Positions 19,065 through 28,169 of a DNA stretch of 64,000 bases are shown here, piece after piece. Under the pieces are notes generated by a model that saw only the letters and a list, made by a program, of their open reading frames with translations, searched no databases and was not told the DNA's origin. The stretch covers positions 186,001-250,000 of the forward strand of contig NC_014759.1 in the NCBI RefSeq assembly GCF_000183425.1. The letters are read 5' to 3'. Within the stretch, counting starts at the first letter, position 1; every line of letters starts with the position of its first letter. The position numbers were made by a program, and so were the translations under genes. The DNA comes from Marivirga tractuosa DSM 4126. GTDB taxonomy: Bacteria > Bacteroidota > Bacteroidia > Cytophagales > Cyclobacteriaceae.

Positions 19065-20477
19065 ATGTCGAAAAAAGGACTTTTAATCTTGATAGCTGCA
19101 GTAGCCGCCTTAGGTGGATTATTGTTTGGTTATGATACTGGCGTAATTAATGGAGCACAATTCTATTTCAGTAAATACTTTGAATTAGATGCTTGGATGA
19201 AAGGCTGGGTTGTAGGGAGTGCATTAATTGGGTGTCTGGTAGGTGCTCTTTCCGCAGGCTATATTACAACTAAAGTTGGTAGAAAAGCAGCATTAATCAT
19301 GTCAGCTCTCCTATTTACAGTTTCGGCCTTAGGCTCAGGTCTCCCGGCATTTATGCAGCAGTCTGTAACGTTGCTTGTGGTTTTTAGGATAATTGGAGGC
19401 TTAGGTATTGGTTTAGCCTCAATGGCAGCACCTACTTACATTGCTGAGATTTCACCAAAGGATAAAAGAGGAATCCTAGTTACATTTTACCAGTTAGCTG
19501 TTGTTACTGGTTTTTTTGTGGTTTTTTTAGCTACTTATTATATTGGAGAAGGAAATACCCCGCAAGAGAACATTGACACTGGCTGGAGATGGATGTTTTG
19601 GTCTGAATTAATACCTTGTTCTATATTCTTAATCCTTACTTTTTTTATTCCAAGAAGTCCAAGATGGTTGGTTTTATCAGGCAAAGAAGAAGAAGCTTTA
19701 AAAGTTTTGAATACTCTGCATGAAAAAGAGGAGGCTCAAAAAGAAATTGATGAAATAAAATTTTCGCTTCAAAAAGAACGAAAAACACAATTAAAAGGAG
19801 CTTCGGTTTTACAAAAATCTGTTATCCCAATAATTGTAATTGGTTCAATATTGTCCTTGCTACAGCAATTTACAGGTATTAATGCAGTATTATATTATGG
19901 AGGCGATATATTTGAAAAGGCTTTAGGTTTTACTCAGGAAGATGTTTTAGCACAACAAATCATGCTTGGTGCCGTCAATTTTGTCTTTACTTTTTTAGCT
20001 ATGTTCACGGTAGATAAATTGGGTAGAAAGCCTCTAATTTATATCGGAGCTGTTGGAATGATTTTAGGGTTTGCCTTATTAGGAGGTTCATTATATTTAG
20101 ATGCAGTTGGTTTGGTTTCATTGATTGGTATATTATTATTTATCGGTGCCTTTGCCATGAGTATGGGGCCTGTTACTTGGGTACTACTCTCTGAAATGTT
20201 TCCTAATAAAATAAGAAGTGCTGCTATGTCAATTGCAGTTGCTGTACAGTGGGCAGGTAATTTTCTCGTGTCGCAGTCATTTCCAATTATAGTTGAAAGT
20301 GATGCAAATGCTAGAGGCACAGGATTTTGGAATGGCTCTTTACCTTATGTGATTTTTATTGCATTTATAATATTCTTAATCTTCTTTACTAAAAAATACA
20401 TTATTGAAACTAAGGGTAAGAGTTTAGAGCAATTAGAAGGAATTTGGGCAGAGAAGTACGGTGAGATAGAGTCATAA
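19065..20477 (+). CDS. MFS sugar porter (XylE/GalP-type)
   Basis: A 470-residue, 12-helix inner-membrane protein of the sugar porter family. Visible marks are GGLLFGYDTGVINGA in helix 1, GRKAA after helix 2, the PRSPRWLV motif after helix 6, LQQFTGINAVLYYG in helix 7 and the C-terminal ETKGKSLEQLE signature. It would import glucose or a related sugar with a proton. The ATG at 19065 was chosen over a TTG two codons upstream. It lies at the end of the glucan locus and probably takes up the glucose released by the GH3 enzyme. A strong terminator follows. Confidence 0.92.
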   Translation: MSKKGLLILIAAVAALGGLLFGYDTGVINGAQFYFSKYFELDAWMKGWVVGSALIGCLVGALSAGYITTKVGRKAALIMSALLFTVSALGSGLPAFMQQSVTLLVVFRIIGGLGIGLASMAAPTYIAEISPKDKRGILVTFYQLAVVTGFFVVFLATYYIGEGNTPQENIDTGWRWMFWSELIPCSIFLILTFFIPRSPRWLVLSGKEEEALKVLNTLHEKEEAQKEIDEIKFSLQKERKTQLKGASVLQKSVIPIIVIGSILSLLQQFTGINAVLYYGGDIFEKALGFTQEDVLAQQIMLGAVNFVFTFLAMFTVDKLGRKPLIYIGAVGMILGFALLGGSLYLDAVGLVSLIGILLFIGAFAMSMGPVTWVLLSEMFPNKIRSAAMSIAVAVQWAGNFLVSQSFPIIVESDANARGTGFWNGSLPYVIFIAFIIFLIFFTKKYIIETKGKSLEQLEGIWAEKYGEIES

Positions 20478-20503
20478 TTTTTTTTCATAATTAGTTTGTT
20501 TAG

Positions 20504-20531
20504 ACCCGGATTTGATTTTCCGGGTTTTTTT
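20504..20531 (+). terminator. Rho-independent terminator of the glucan locus
   Basis: The stem ACCCGGA (20504-20510) pairs with TCCGGGT (20519-20525) around an 8-nt loop and is followed by a run of T. It lies 27 bp after the transporter stop and marks the end of the polysaccharide utilisation operon. Confidence 0.9.
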
Positions 20532-20752
20532 ATGGAAAAAATATTTTGAATTAATTGAATATTTAAGGTATTAATAGTCTTAGCCATTTCAAGTTGAAAT
20601 TGAGCCTATAGATGTGGAAAATAGCAATTATGGCTTTCTATAGATTATCTTGATTTTTTGTACTTTACAAATACTTGATTTTTATTAATATCTTTCACCA
20701 ACCTTTTTGTGTTTTTCGGTGTCGTTAATGACGAGACGCTAAAAATATAAAT

Positions 20753-20953
20753 ATGAGAAGATTTTTTACCACATTTTTCTTGCTAACTGGGGTTGCATGC
20801 AGTTTAGTGATAAGTGAGAACTATTTTAAGAATCAGAACCAGCAGTTTTCTGCTAAAAACAATAATACAGAAATAGATAAATCCATTGATTTAACCGAAG
20901 CTGATATTTATGATTCTAAACGTAATTCTGTTCGCGTTAGCTTAACTAATTAA
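20753..20953 (+). CDS. Small exported protein of unknown function (66 aa)
   Basis: A 66-residue frame with basic N-terminus MRRFF and a hydrophobic stretch to about residue 20, then a polar, Asn- and Asp-rich tail. The cysteine at 16 follows TGVA, which is not a good lipobox, so a membrane anchor or cleaved signal is more likely. It stands alone in a 540-bp gap between the glucan locus terminator and the acyltransferase gene. I do not recognise it. The N-terminal pattern supports a real gene; conservation would settle it. Confidence 0.5.
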   Translation: MRRFFTTFFLLTGVACSLVISENYFKNQNQQFSAKNNNTEIDKSIDLTEADIYDSKRNSVRVSLTN

Positions 20954-21015
20954 TATTTACCATTCTATTCGAAATAGATCACTTGCCTTAGTATATTTGT
21001 AACTAAATAAAAGGC

Positions 21016-21573
21016 ATGTTTTATTACTTATCAAAATTGATCCTCTGGCTAGGAGGATGGAAGGTATCAGCAAAAATTCCAGAGCATACAAAAAAAGCAG
21101 TCATGATAGCTGCTCCACACACTTCTAATTGGGATTTAGTTTGGGCTAGAGCTGCATTCTATATCCTTAAAATTCCTGTGCGCTACACTGTTAAGAAAGA
21201 ACTCCTAGTAGGTCCTTTAAAATGGATTTTGAATGGTTTCGGTGCCATTGGAATTGATCGAACTCACAAAAAAGGCAAAAAGCAATCTATGACTGAAGCC
21301 ATGATTCAACTTTTCGATGAAAGAGATGAATTGGTCATTTTAGTTACTCCTGAAGGTACTAGAAGTTATCAACCAGAATGGAAATCAGGCTTTTATCGTA
21401 TCGCTGAAGGAGCAGGGGTTCCTATTCTTTGTGGGTATTTAGATTATGAAAATAAAATAGCAGGGATTGGTCCAAGTTTTGAAGCCAAAGGCGATATGAT
21501 GGAAAATATTGAAAAGATAAAAGATTTCTATAGACCTATTAAAGGGAAATTTCCTGCAAACGGTATTCGCTAA
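21016..21573 (+). CDS. PlsC-like lysophospholipid acyltransferase
   Basis: A 185-residue protein with the acyltransferase motif I His35-x4-Asp40 (PHTSNWD) and motif III PEGTRS. It is short compared with PlsC proper (about 240) and matches the small 1-acyl-glycerol-3-phosphate acyltransferase-like proteins common in Bacteroidota. These are probably lipid remodelling enzymes at the inner membrane. The stop overlaps the stop region of the convergent msrB gene by 4 bp, so the two transcripts must overlap at their ends. Confidence 0.82.
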   Translation: MFYYLSKLILWLGGWKVSAKIPEHTKKAVMIAAPHTSNWDLVWARAAFYILKIPVRYTVKKELLVGPLKWILNGFGAIGIDRTHKKGKKQSMTEAMIQLFDERDELVILVTPEGTRSYQPEWKSGFYRIAEGAGVPILCGYLDYENKIAGIGPSFEAKGDMMENIEKIKDFYRPIKGKFPANGIR

Positions 21574-22088
21574 TCCTTGTTCTCTTTGAAATCTAAGGCA
21601 GCTGAATTTAAGCAATATCTAAGACCAGTTGGTTTAGGACCATCTTCGAATACATGTCCTAAATGACCGCCACAACTTGCGCACACTACCTCTGTTCTTA
21701 CCATGCCTAATGAACGATCTTTTACTTCTAAAACATTTTCATCATGTAGTGGCTTATAAAAACTAGGCCAGCCCGTCCCGCTTTCATATTTAGTTTCAGA
21801 GCTGAATAATTCTGTTTTGCATCCATTACAGACAAATACCCCATCTTTTTTGAAGTCATTGTATTTTCCTGTGAAAGCTCGTTCAGTACCAGCTTCTCTT
21901 AATACTTTAAACTCCAGCGGACTAAGAATTTCTTTCCATTCAGCTTCTGTTTTTTTTACTTCAAAAGTACGATCTTTAAGACTTTTTTTATTCTCAGAAC
22001 TGCTATTTTGCTGTGCGCAAGATTGAAAGCTAAATGCTAATATCAATCCTAATACGCCTGTAAATCTCCCTATTTTGTACCCCTTCAT
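21570..22088 (-). CDS. msrB: Peptide-methionine (R)-S-oxide reductase, exported
   Basis: A 172-residue protein with an N-terminal signal and probable lipobox (FSFQSC, Cys24), then the complete MsrB fold. It has two zinc-binding CxxC pairs (CNGC and CASC), [17 protein letters not shown] and the catalytic Cys in [11 protein letters not shown]. MsrB repairs oxidised methionine in proteins; the export signal places this one outside the cytoplasm. It converges on the acyltransferase gene with a 4-bp overlap. Confidence 0.95.
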   Translation of the reverse strand: MKGYKIGRFTGVLGLILAFSFQSCAQQNSSSENKKSLKDRTFEVKKTEAEWKEILSPLEFKVLREAGTERAFTGKYNDFKKDGVFVCNGCKTELFSSETKYESGTGWPSFYKPLHDENVLEVKDRSLGMVRTEVVCASCGGHLGHVFEDGPKPTGLRYCLNSAALDFKENKD

Positions 22089-22158
22089 ATTTGTGATTTT
22101 TGATATGTCGTTGCTTGTTATACTGTTTTAAACTAAATAGGTTTTGTACTTTTTCGTA

Positions 22159-22770
22159 TTATGGCTTCGCATATTCAAACTTATTTAACTTCAAAGGTTT
22201 TAAATATTCATACAGACCTGAAATTGCTACAGTGCCAGCTTCAGTTAGACTAATTGTACCATCAGCGGAAATAAGTTTGTCATCTAAATATGCATTTAAT
22301 ACTTTTCCTACAATTAGTAAGGTGTCATTTGCTTTAACTAAATGTTCCTCTTCGAATTGTAAACCTATTTTTATTTTTGATTCTTTAACAAATGGTGCTG
22401 TGAATTTATTCAAATATTCTTCCTCAAAGCCACAAGCTTTAAATTCAGATACGTTCTTTGCATACTTTGCGGATGTTTGATGTGCCTTTTCTATAAAACG
22501 CTCATGAACATGATTTATCGTATAAAATCCAGTTTCCTTAATGTTCTGATAAGTATGCCTTTCAACAGTGGTCGGTCTTAAAATAAATCCTAAATAAGGA
22601 GGATTAGCGCCTATATGAACCACGGAGTTGAATATAGCTAAATTCGTATTTCCAGATTTATCTCTAGTTCCAATTAGATTGGCACTTTTAAAACCAGAAA
22701 TGGTATTGAAGAGATTAGCCTGATATCGGCTTTCCATTTTTTCAATCGATTCAGAATTTATGTGCAGCAT
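22159..22770 (-). CDS. Flavin reductase-like domain protein
   Basis: A 203-residue soluble protein with the split-barrel FMN-binding fold typical of the flavin reductase-like family (GFKSANLIGTRDKSGNTNLA near the N-terminus, NPPYLGFILRP, ETGFYTINHV). Members bind FMN and reduce it with NAD(P)H or use it for other redox steps. No partner monooxygenase is next to it. It lies 70 bp downstream of msrB in the same direction; co-transcription with an oxidative-damage repair enzyme is possible but unproven. Confidence 0.82.
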   Translation of the reverse strand: MLHINSESIEKMESRYQANLFNTISGFKSANLIGTRDKSGNTNLAIFNSVVHIGANPPYLGFILRPTTVERHTYQNIKETGFYTINHVHERFIEKAHQTSAKYAKNVSEFKACGFEEEYLNKFTAPFVKESKIKIGLQFEEEHLVKANDTLLIVGKVLNAYLDDKLISADGTISLTEAGTVAISGLYEYLKPLKLNKFEYAKP

Positions 22771-22882
22771 ATCTATTTTTTTATGGAGTTATAGACCATT
22801 TTCTAATCTTTTTGTTTGTCGTATCTGAAAATAAAATTGCATTCCTTTTCTCATATTGCATTTCGGCTGTAAATTGACAATT

Positions 22883-23779
22883 ATGATTTCTTTCCAAAAT
22901 ATTGAAAAGTCTTTTGACCAACAGCTAGTACTTAAAAAGATTAATCTAGAAATCCAGAAGGGAGAATTGATGGTGCTTCTGGGGGCAAGCGGAAGTGGTA
23001 AAACGACAATGCTGAGAATGATCAATGCGTTGGAAAAGCCCGATTCGGGCTCAATAGAGATTTCGAATCAGAATATTGGTCTGCATAATATACTTGATTT
23101 AAGAAAGCAAATCGGCTACGTCATTCAGAAAGTTGGCTTGTTTCCGCATTATTCAGTATATGACAATGTAGCCACTATACTAAGATTGAAAGCTGAAGAT
23201 GAAAAATCAATTAAACAAAAAGTTCATCAGTGGTTGGGTAAAATTGGAATGCCTGCTTCCATTTACGGAAATAAATATCCAGCCGAATTAAGTGGGGGAG
23301 AAGCACAAAGAATTGGATTGGCTCGTGCCCTTGTGGCAAAACCTAAAATGATTTTGTTAGATGAGCCTTTTAGTGCTTTAGATCCAATATCTAGAGTAAT
23401 AATCAGGAATAAGTTTCGAAAAATCCAAAGAGAAGAAAAGCTAACAGCTGTGATGGTAACGCATGATGTTTTGGAGGCAGTTAGTATGGCTGATAGGATT
23501 TGTTTATTAGCCAATGGTGAAATCCAACAAGTGGGTACACCTCAGGAAATCATTTTTCATCCAAAGAATGATTGGGTAGCTAAATTTATCAAAGGAGATC
23601 AGTTTCAAGCCTCTTTAGCTTCGGTTTCACTAAATGAAATTCAAAAATATATTAAAGGTCAATTTTTTCTAGAAGACAATAGCGATAATTCAGTATTGGA
23701 TTTTCTGCAATATTCAGATAGCAAATTTCATTCAATTGTTTTGGATGCATTCTATAATTGGAAGGAGGACAAAGGATGA
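22883..23779 (+). CDS. ABC transporter ATPase, osmoprotectant (OpuCA/ProV-like) type
   Basis: A 298-residue ATPase with Walker A GASGSGKTT, Q-loop YVIQKVGLFPHYSVYDNV, signature LSGGEAQR, Walker B MILLDEPFSALD and the H-loop THD. The first ATG inside the family-conserved N-terminus (MISFQNIEKSFD) was chosen over a TTG nine codons upstream. Unlike OpuA and ProV ATPases it has no tandem CBS domain at the C-terminus, only about 60 extra residues, so ionic-strength sensing by CBS is not expected. The stop overlaps the start of the permease fusion by 4 bp, preceded by GGAGG, one of the few clear Shine-Dalgarno sequences in the window. Confidence 0.9.
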   Translation: MISFQNIEKSFDQQLVLKKINLEIQKGELMVLLGASGSGKTTMLRMINALEKPDSGSIEISNQNIGLHNILDLRKQIGYVIQKVGLFPHYSVYDNVATILRLKAEDEKSIKQKVHQWLGKIGMPASIYGNKYPAELSGGEAQRIGLARALVAKPKMILLDEPFSALDPISRVIIRNKFRKIQREEKLTAVMVTHDVLEAVSMADRICLLANGEIQQVGTPQEIIFHPKNDWVAKFIKGDQFQASLASVSLNEIQKYIKGQFFLEDNSDNSVLDFLQYSDSKFHSIVLDAFYNWKEDKG

Positions 23780-25353
23780 TGTCATTTCTTGATTTCCTAG
23801 TTAAAAATAAGGCGGAGGTCTTCAAACAATTATTGGAGCATATTGAGCTTACTTTGGTTTCGTTATGCATTGCGGTTTTGTTAGGAATTACAATCGGTAT
23901 TTTAATTGCTATTTATCAAAAATCAACTAAAACGGTTCTCTCCTTCGTCAATACCATACAGACTATCCCTAGTTTAGCGCTTTTAGGCTTTCTCTTGCCT
24001 TTCTTTGGTATCGGGGTAGTTCCGGCAATTATTGCGCTTTTCCTTTACGCCTTGCTTCCTATAGTGCGAAACACCTATACGGGGATAATTGAAGTAGATG
24101 CTGCTGTAAGAGAATCAGCGATCGCCATGGGAATGAAACGCTCTCAAGTTTTATTTAAAGTAGAGTTACCATTGGCTTTGCCGTATATTATGGCCGGAAT
24201 TAGAACGGCATCTGTGATAAATGTTGGAGTGGCTACTTTAAGTGCTTTTATAGCAGCAGGTGGTTTAGGTAAATTCATCCTTCAAGGCATTCAGTTAAAT
24301 AATACCAATATGATTTTAGCTGGAGCTATACCAGCTTCATTATTAGCTTTGTTTTTTGATGCAATTTTAGGAAGGATTCAAAAGAGTAGTTTGAAAATTA
24401 TTCGCTGGTTTTCTTTTATAGTTTTTGGTGGGATGTTGGTGTATCTGTTGATCTCTGGATTTCAAAAACTCAATTTTTCTTCGGATAAAAGAGAGCTTTT
24501 GGGCGGATTTCCATCTGAATTTGTTTTTAGAGAAGATGGCTTGAAAGGTTTATTCAAAGCCTATGATTTTGAAATAGATTATGTGGAAATGGAAATTGGC
24601 TTAATGTACCAGGCTTTGGCCAATGAGGAAGTAGATGTCATTAGCGGCTTTTCTACTGATGGCAGAATTAAAGCTTATAATCTAAAAACCTTGAAAGATA
24701 ATCGTAATTATTTCCCTCCTTATGAAGCGGCACCTGTTGCCAGACAAGCTGTTTTAGATAGATTTCCTGAAATAAGAAATAGTCTGTCTCTACTTGAAAA
24801 TCAAATCAGCAATGCAGAAATGACTGCAATGAATTATAGAGTAGACGAGGAAAAGAAGCAGCCTGAAGAAGTTGCTCTTGAATTTTTAAATAATAAAGGT
24901 TTCTTGGCAAAGAATAAGAAATCTGAAAGTAAGAATGGAACCATTAAAATAGGAAGTAAAGCATTTACTGAAAATTACATTTTAGCGCACATATTTAAAA
25001 TGGTAATAGAGCAAAATACTCGATTGAATGTGGAATTGAAATTAGGTTTTGGTGGCACAAAACTTTTGATGGATGCCATGAAGAATGATGAAATTGATAT
25101 CTATCCAGAATATACAGGAACTGCTTTATTATTGCTGTTGGAAACTAATGAGAAGGAGAGAGGAGTTTTGTTTTCAAATCCAGACAAAGTATATAATTTT
25201 GTTAACAAAGAATCACAAAAGCAATTCGGTTTTGAATGGTTGCCTGCATTAGGCTTTAATAATACTTTTGCAATTTTGATACGAAAAGAGCAAGCGGAAG
25301 AACTTGATTTGGATAGTGTTGAGGATTTAGCAGAGTTTACACAGGAAGAATAA
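23776..25353 (+). CDS. Osmoprotectant ABC permease fused to a circularly permuted substrate-binding domain
   Basis: The 525-residue protein starts with a BPD_transp_1 permease of five or six helices (about 1-235, with the EAA-like loop EVDAAVRESAIAMGMKRSQVLFKVELP). A binding domain of the OsmF/OpuCC type follows. In that family the order is SK-x-FTE, EYTGTAL, NNT, then DG, TDGR, FPPY. Here the second half (REDGL, STDGRIKAY, NYFPPYEAAPVAR) comes first and the first half (IGSKAFTENYILAH, IDIYPEYTGTALL, GFNNTFAILIRK) comes last, ending at SVEDLAEFTQEE. This is a circular permutation at the point between the halves. Probable ligand is a quaternary ammonium osmoprotectant; that is inferred from the family. 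Start ATG at 23776 follows GGAGG and overlaps the ATPase stop. Confidence 0.88.
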   Translation: MMSFLDFLVKNKAEVFKQLLEHIELTLVSLCIAVLLGITIGILIAIYQKSTKTVLSFVNTIQTIPSLALLGFLLPFFGIGVVPAIIALFLYALLPIVRNTYTGIIEVDAAVRESAIAMGMKRSQVLFKVELPLALPYIMAGIRTASVINVGVATLSAFIAAGGLGKFILQGIQLNNTNMILAGAIPASLLALFFDAILGRIQKSSLKIIRWFSFIVFGGMLVYLLISGFQKLNFSSDKRELLGGFPSEFVFREDGLKGLFKAYDFEIDYVEMEIGLMYQALANEEVDVISGFSTDGRIKAYNLKTLKDNRNYFPPYEAAPVARQAVLDRFPEIRNSLSLLENQISNAEMTAMNYRVDEEKKQPEEVALEFLNNKGFLAKNKKSESKNGTIKIGSKAFTENYILAHIFKMVIEQNTRLNVELKLGFGGTKLLMDAMKNDEIDIYPEYTGTALLLLLETNEKERGVLFSNPDKVYNFVNKESQKQFGFEWLPALGFNNTFAILIRKEQAEELDLDSVEDLAEFTQEE

Positions 25354-25371
25354 AGGCTAAGTTTGTAGATG

Positions 25372-25439
25372 ATGGTCGGTGTGCCACCGACCATGGATCA
25401 GACTGCGAATTATCCCCCGGTCGGTGACACACCGACCGG
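25372..25439. repeat. Pair of GGTCGGTG palindromes between convergent genes
   Basis: Two hairpins share the same core. The first has a 10-bp stem ATGGTCGGTG (25372-25381 with 25385-25394) and loop TGC. The second has a 10-bp stem CCGGTCGGTG (25417-25426 with 25430-25439) and loop ACA. They are 22 bp apart, between the permease fusion (plus) and the universal stress gene (minus). The layout resembles a REP/BIME-like element and could also end transcription from both sides. Confidence 0.8.
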
Positions 25440-25455
25440 AAGCAGTTTACTGACA

Positions 25456-26313
25456 TCAATCAGCCTCAATCACCTTCTTTTTAGAAGCTGAAAGTGCTAA
25501 AAGTGGCACTTTGGTATGGAATATCAAAGATTTGCTTTCGCTCTTGCTAAATAGGCTTTCAAATAACCCTTTCTTTCTTGGTAAAACCACTAAAAGGTCA
25601 ATTTTATTCTTTTCTGCAAATTCATCTATACCTTCCTCTACATTTTTATTGACCATAAAATGGTACTGATGCGGAAGTCCTTTCAAATGCAGTTCAAGAT
25701 TTTTAGCTTCCTCAGATTTTTCCCTGTCCAACATCGGCTCCGTACTCACATGAATCAAATGAATTTCGGAAGCATATGCTTGTCGAATGGCTTTAACAGG
25801 GCTAAGTAACTCTGCCATAATACCTTTGTAATCACTTGATAATGCAATGCTCTTAATATCTTCATATTTAGCATCTTCAGGTATGACCAGAACGGGAGCT
25901 AGTTCAGCTTTAATAACTCTATGAGCATTTGTTCCTAAAATCACTTCATCAACTCCACTTGCGCCTTTGGTTCCCATAATGATTAAATCAACATCATTTT
26001 CTAGGCAATATTCTTCAACCGCATCCTTTACATAATTCTCCGTTTTTATGGTTTCATATTCAAACTCTTTTAGCAGTGGTAATCTGCTTTCAAGTTTATC
26101 AAACTCTGAATTGATATACTTTTTAATATCATCTTCACTTTCTCCTACATCATATGCTAAGTTGAAGTCAGCATAGGCTAAGGGCACAGTGTAAGCATTC
26201 AAAATTGTAATTTCTGCTTGTGGATTGATCTGTTTTGCAAACTTTAGAGCATATTCCAAAGCGTTCATTGCGCAATCGGAAAAATCAGTCGGAACTAATA
26301 TGTGCTTAATCAT
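25456..26313 (-). CDS. Universal stress protein, tandem UspA domains
   Basis: A 285-residue protein with two UspA folds. The first (about 1-145) has the N-terminal HILVPTDFSDCAMNALEYA and the ATP-binding loop GTKGASGVDEVILGTNAHRV. The second (about 150-280) is more diverged and lacks a clear G-rich loop. The ATG at 26313 begins the conserved MIKHILVPTDFS start; an upstream TTG was rejected. UspA tandem proteins accumulate under starvation and stress. It is transcribed alone, toward the palindrome pair. Confidence 0.92.
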   Translation of the reverse strand: MIKHILVPTDFSDCAMNALEYALKFAKQINPQAEITILNAYTVPLAYADFNLAYDVGESEDDIKKYINSEFDKLESRLPLLKEFEYETIKTENYVKDAVEEYCLENDVDLIIMGTKGASGVDEVILGTNAHRVIKAELAPVLVIPEDAKYEDIKSIALSSDYKGIMAELLSPVKAIRQAYASEIHLIHVSTEPMLDREKSEEAKNLELHLKGLPHQYHFMVNKNVEEGIDEFAEKNKIDLLVVLPRKKGLFESLFSKSESKSLIFHTKVPLLALSASKKKVIEAD

Positions 26314-26410
26314 GGCTTCTAATTTTTTAAAGTTCAAAATTCAATAATCAGATTACTTTGCTTCTCTTTTGTAATCTTTATTTTAAAATTAGAAATATCT
26401 GAAATGAAAT

Positions 26411-26452
26411 ACACTGACTTTGATTACCTCTAATCCTGACATTTGTCAGTGT
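26411..26452 (-). terminator. Possible hairpin after the DUF2062 gene
   Basis: ACACTGAC (26411-26418) pairs with GTCAGTGT (26445-26452), with a smaller internal hairpin CTGACA/TGTCAG. It lies in the 185-bp gap downstream of the DUF2062 gene on the minus strand. No long T run follows on that strand, so a terminator role is tentative. Confidence 0.35.
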
Positions 26453-26498
26453 TTTTAATTAGGACGAGAATAGGGCTCAATAGTTGAGGGTAAATATT

Positions 26499-27020
26499 TT
26501 AAGCAGGAATTTTATTCCCCCTTCTTTCTGTCTTTCGTAACCTCATTTTTCTGGCTAATCTTAACAGTAAGATTGCAAGAAAATAGCTTCCGATAGCAAT
26601 TGGAATGGTAAGTGCTAAGTTTCCTAAAGCGAATTGCTTGAAAAATAACAGAATTTGTCGAATAGTTTCATTCTGTACTTCCACATCAGGTAAACTATTG
26701 GAAATTCTACTTCCAATTCTATAGCTTAACCAATATATGGGGATAATAGTAATAGCATTCCACACCAACATAGAGAGCAAAACCGCCATTTTATTGAGCT
26801 GTTTGAAAATTGTCATAAAGCCAACACCAATTGCAGTGCTAAAACCTGGCGTAGGTAAAAGTGCTATTAAAGTACCAAATGAATAACTTAATGCAATGGA
26901 TACATCAGATTTGTCAGAAGTGAGTACAGCAATCGTGTATCGCTTGAGTTTAAATATGAATTTATCTTTGTAGTAGCGCAGTTTTCTACCCGCCCACCTT
27001 TTTAACTTTGTTGTAGCCAT
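26499..27020 (-). CDS. DUF2062 membrane protein
   Basis: A 173-residue protein matching the DUF2062 family, with the family segment [21 protein letters not shown] followed by helices around 75-105 and 125-155. A basic N-terminus ([17 protein letters not shown]) and basic C-terminus flank three or four membrane helices. Function unknown; some members are fused to glycosyltransferases. The first ATG overlaps the 3' end of the SUI1 gene by 35 bp and there is no later Met before the conserved core, so the overlap is probably real. Confidence 0.8.
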   Translation of the reverse strand: MATTKLKRWAGRKLRYYKDKFIFKLKRYTIAVLTSDKSDVSIALSYSFGTLIALLPTPGFSTAIGVGFMTIFKQLNKMAVLLSMLVWNAITIIPIYWLSYRIGSRISNSLPDVEVQNETIRQILLFFKQFALGNLALTIPIAIGSYFLAILLLRLARKMRLRKTERRGNKIPA

Positions 27021-27336
27021 CTTTTTGTAAAACTTCTATAATTTTTTCTCGAAAATCTCCTTGAATAAGAATTTCGCCATCTTTCACACTGCCACCAACA
27101 CCACATTTTGATTTCAACTTTTTGCCTAAGTCTTTTAAATCATTTTCAGTTCCAACAAAACCACTAATTAGACTTACTTTCTTGCCAGCTCTGGCTTTCT
27201 TATCTAATTGCACTTTTAAATTTTGCTCCGAAGGCGGCAATGTTTCTTGTTCTTCTTGACTTTCATAATCATATTCAAAATCATCAGAAGTTGAATAAAC
27301 AATCCCTTCTCTGTGCTTTTTGTTTTTCTTGCTCAT
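26986..27336 (-). CDS. SUI1/eIF1-like translation initiation factor (YciH family)
   Basis: A 116-residue protein. The basic, acidic-rich N-terminal tail (about 1-45) precedes the SUI1 domain (about 45-116), with [34 protein letters not shown] and [13 protein letters not shown]. These small proteins bind the ribosome and are related to eukaryotic eIF1; in E. coli the relative YciH has a modest role in start selection. It overlaps the DUF2062 gene by 35 bp. Confidence 0.92.
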   Translation of the reverse strand: MSKKNKKHREGIVYSTSDDFEYDYESQEEQETLPPSEQNLKVQLDKKARAGKKVSLISGFVGTENDLKDLGKKLKSKCGVGGSVKDGEILIQGDFREKIIEVLQKDGYNKVKKVGG

Positions 27337-27402
27337 GACAGTTTCTTCTATACTATATATACGTTTTCAGTGACTGATGTGCCGGATTTTATTAAGATAT
27401 TA

Positions 27403-28104
27403 TTAGATTTTGAAATCAAAATTAAGAAAGCTTAAAGTCCTTTCAAATTCAGATGAAATATTTGCTTTAATATGAACAACATCATGGCTAACAGGATGTT
27501 TAAATATGACTTCTTTGGCATGTAAGAGCATGCTGTCCATAGCCCATTTTTCCTTGAATAATTTGTTCTGCTTATTGCAACCATGGGGACGATCTGCAAT
27601 AATCGGATGATGAATATGTGCCAAATGCTTTCTGATTTGATGCATCCTTCCTGTTTCTGGTCTTACTTCAACTAATGAATACCGGGATGTTTCAAATTTA
27701 CCTAAAGGAACTGGAATTTCGGTCTTTGCTAAGGTTTTATAATGGGTTACAGATTCTTGTAATTGACCGCTTTCCTTCCTCAAGGCGTAATCGATAGTGC
27801 CTTCGGAATCTGTGAAACCTCTTACAATTGCTAAATAGGTTTTCTCAATCTGCTGGTCTCTGAAAAGAGCGGTGGTTTTTGAATTATTTTCTTCATCCAA
27901 AGCAAAGAGTAAAACCCCAGACGTTTTTCGGTCTATTCTATGTACTGGATAAACTCGCTGGCCCAATTGATCTCTTAGCAATTGCAAAGCGAAGACATCC
28001 GTTTCAGTAGCAATCTTAGTTCGATGCACCAACAATCCATGAGGTTTATTGATAGCCACTAAATAGTCGTCTTGGTATATTATTTCTAAGGGGGTGATGC
28101 TCAC
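27403..28104 (-). CDS. truC: tRNA pseudouridine(65) synthase TruC-like
   Basis: A 233-residue RluA-family pseudouridine synthase. The catalytic Asp58 lies in YPVHRIDRKTSG. The N-terminal LEIIYQDDYLVAINKPHGLLVHR and C-terminal GRMHQIRKHLAHIHHPIIADRPHG match TruC, which modifies U65 in tRNA. There is no S4 domain, also as in TruC. It is separated by 66 bp from the SUI1 gene in the same direction, forming a small translation-related cluster. Confidence 0.88.
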   Translation of the reverse strand: MSITPLEIIYQDDYLVAINKPHGLLVHRTKIATETDVFALQLLRDQLGQRVYPVHRIDRKTSGVLLFALDEENNSKTTALFRDQQIEKTYLAIVRGFTDSEGTIDYALRKESGQLQESVTHYKTLAKTEIPVPLGKFETSRYSLVEVRPETGRMHQIRKHLAHIHHPIIADRPHGCNKQNKLFKEKWAMDSMLLHAKEVIFKHPVSHDVVHIKANISSEFERTLSFLNFDFKI

Positions 28105-28169
28105 AGGTATTCTATATATCTAAATAGTACTAATTTTCAATCTCTTTTCTTTGTTCTCTGTACCTATAA

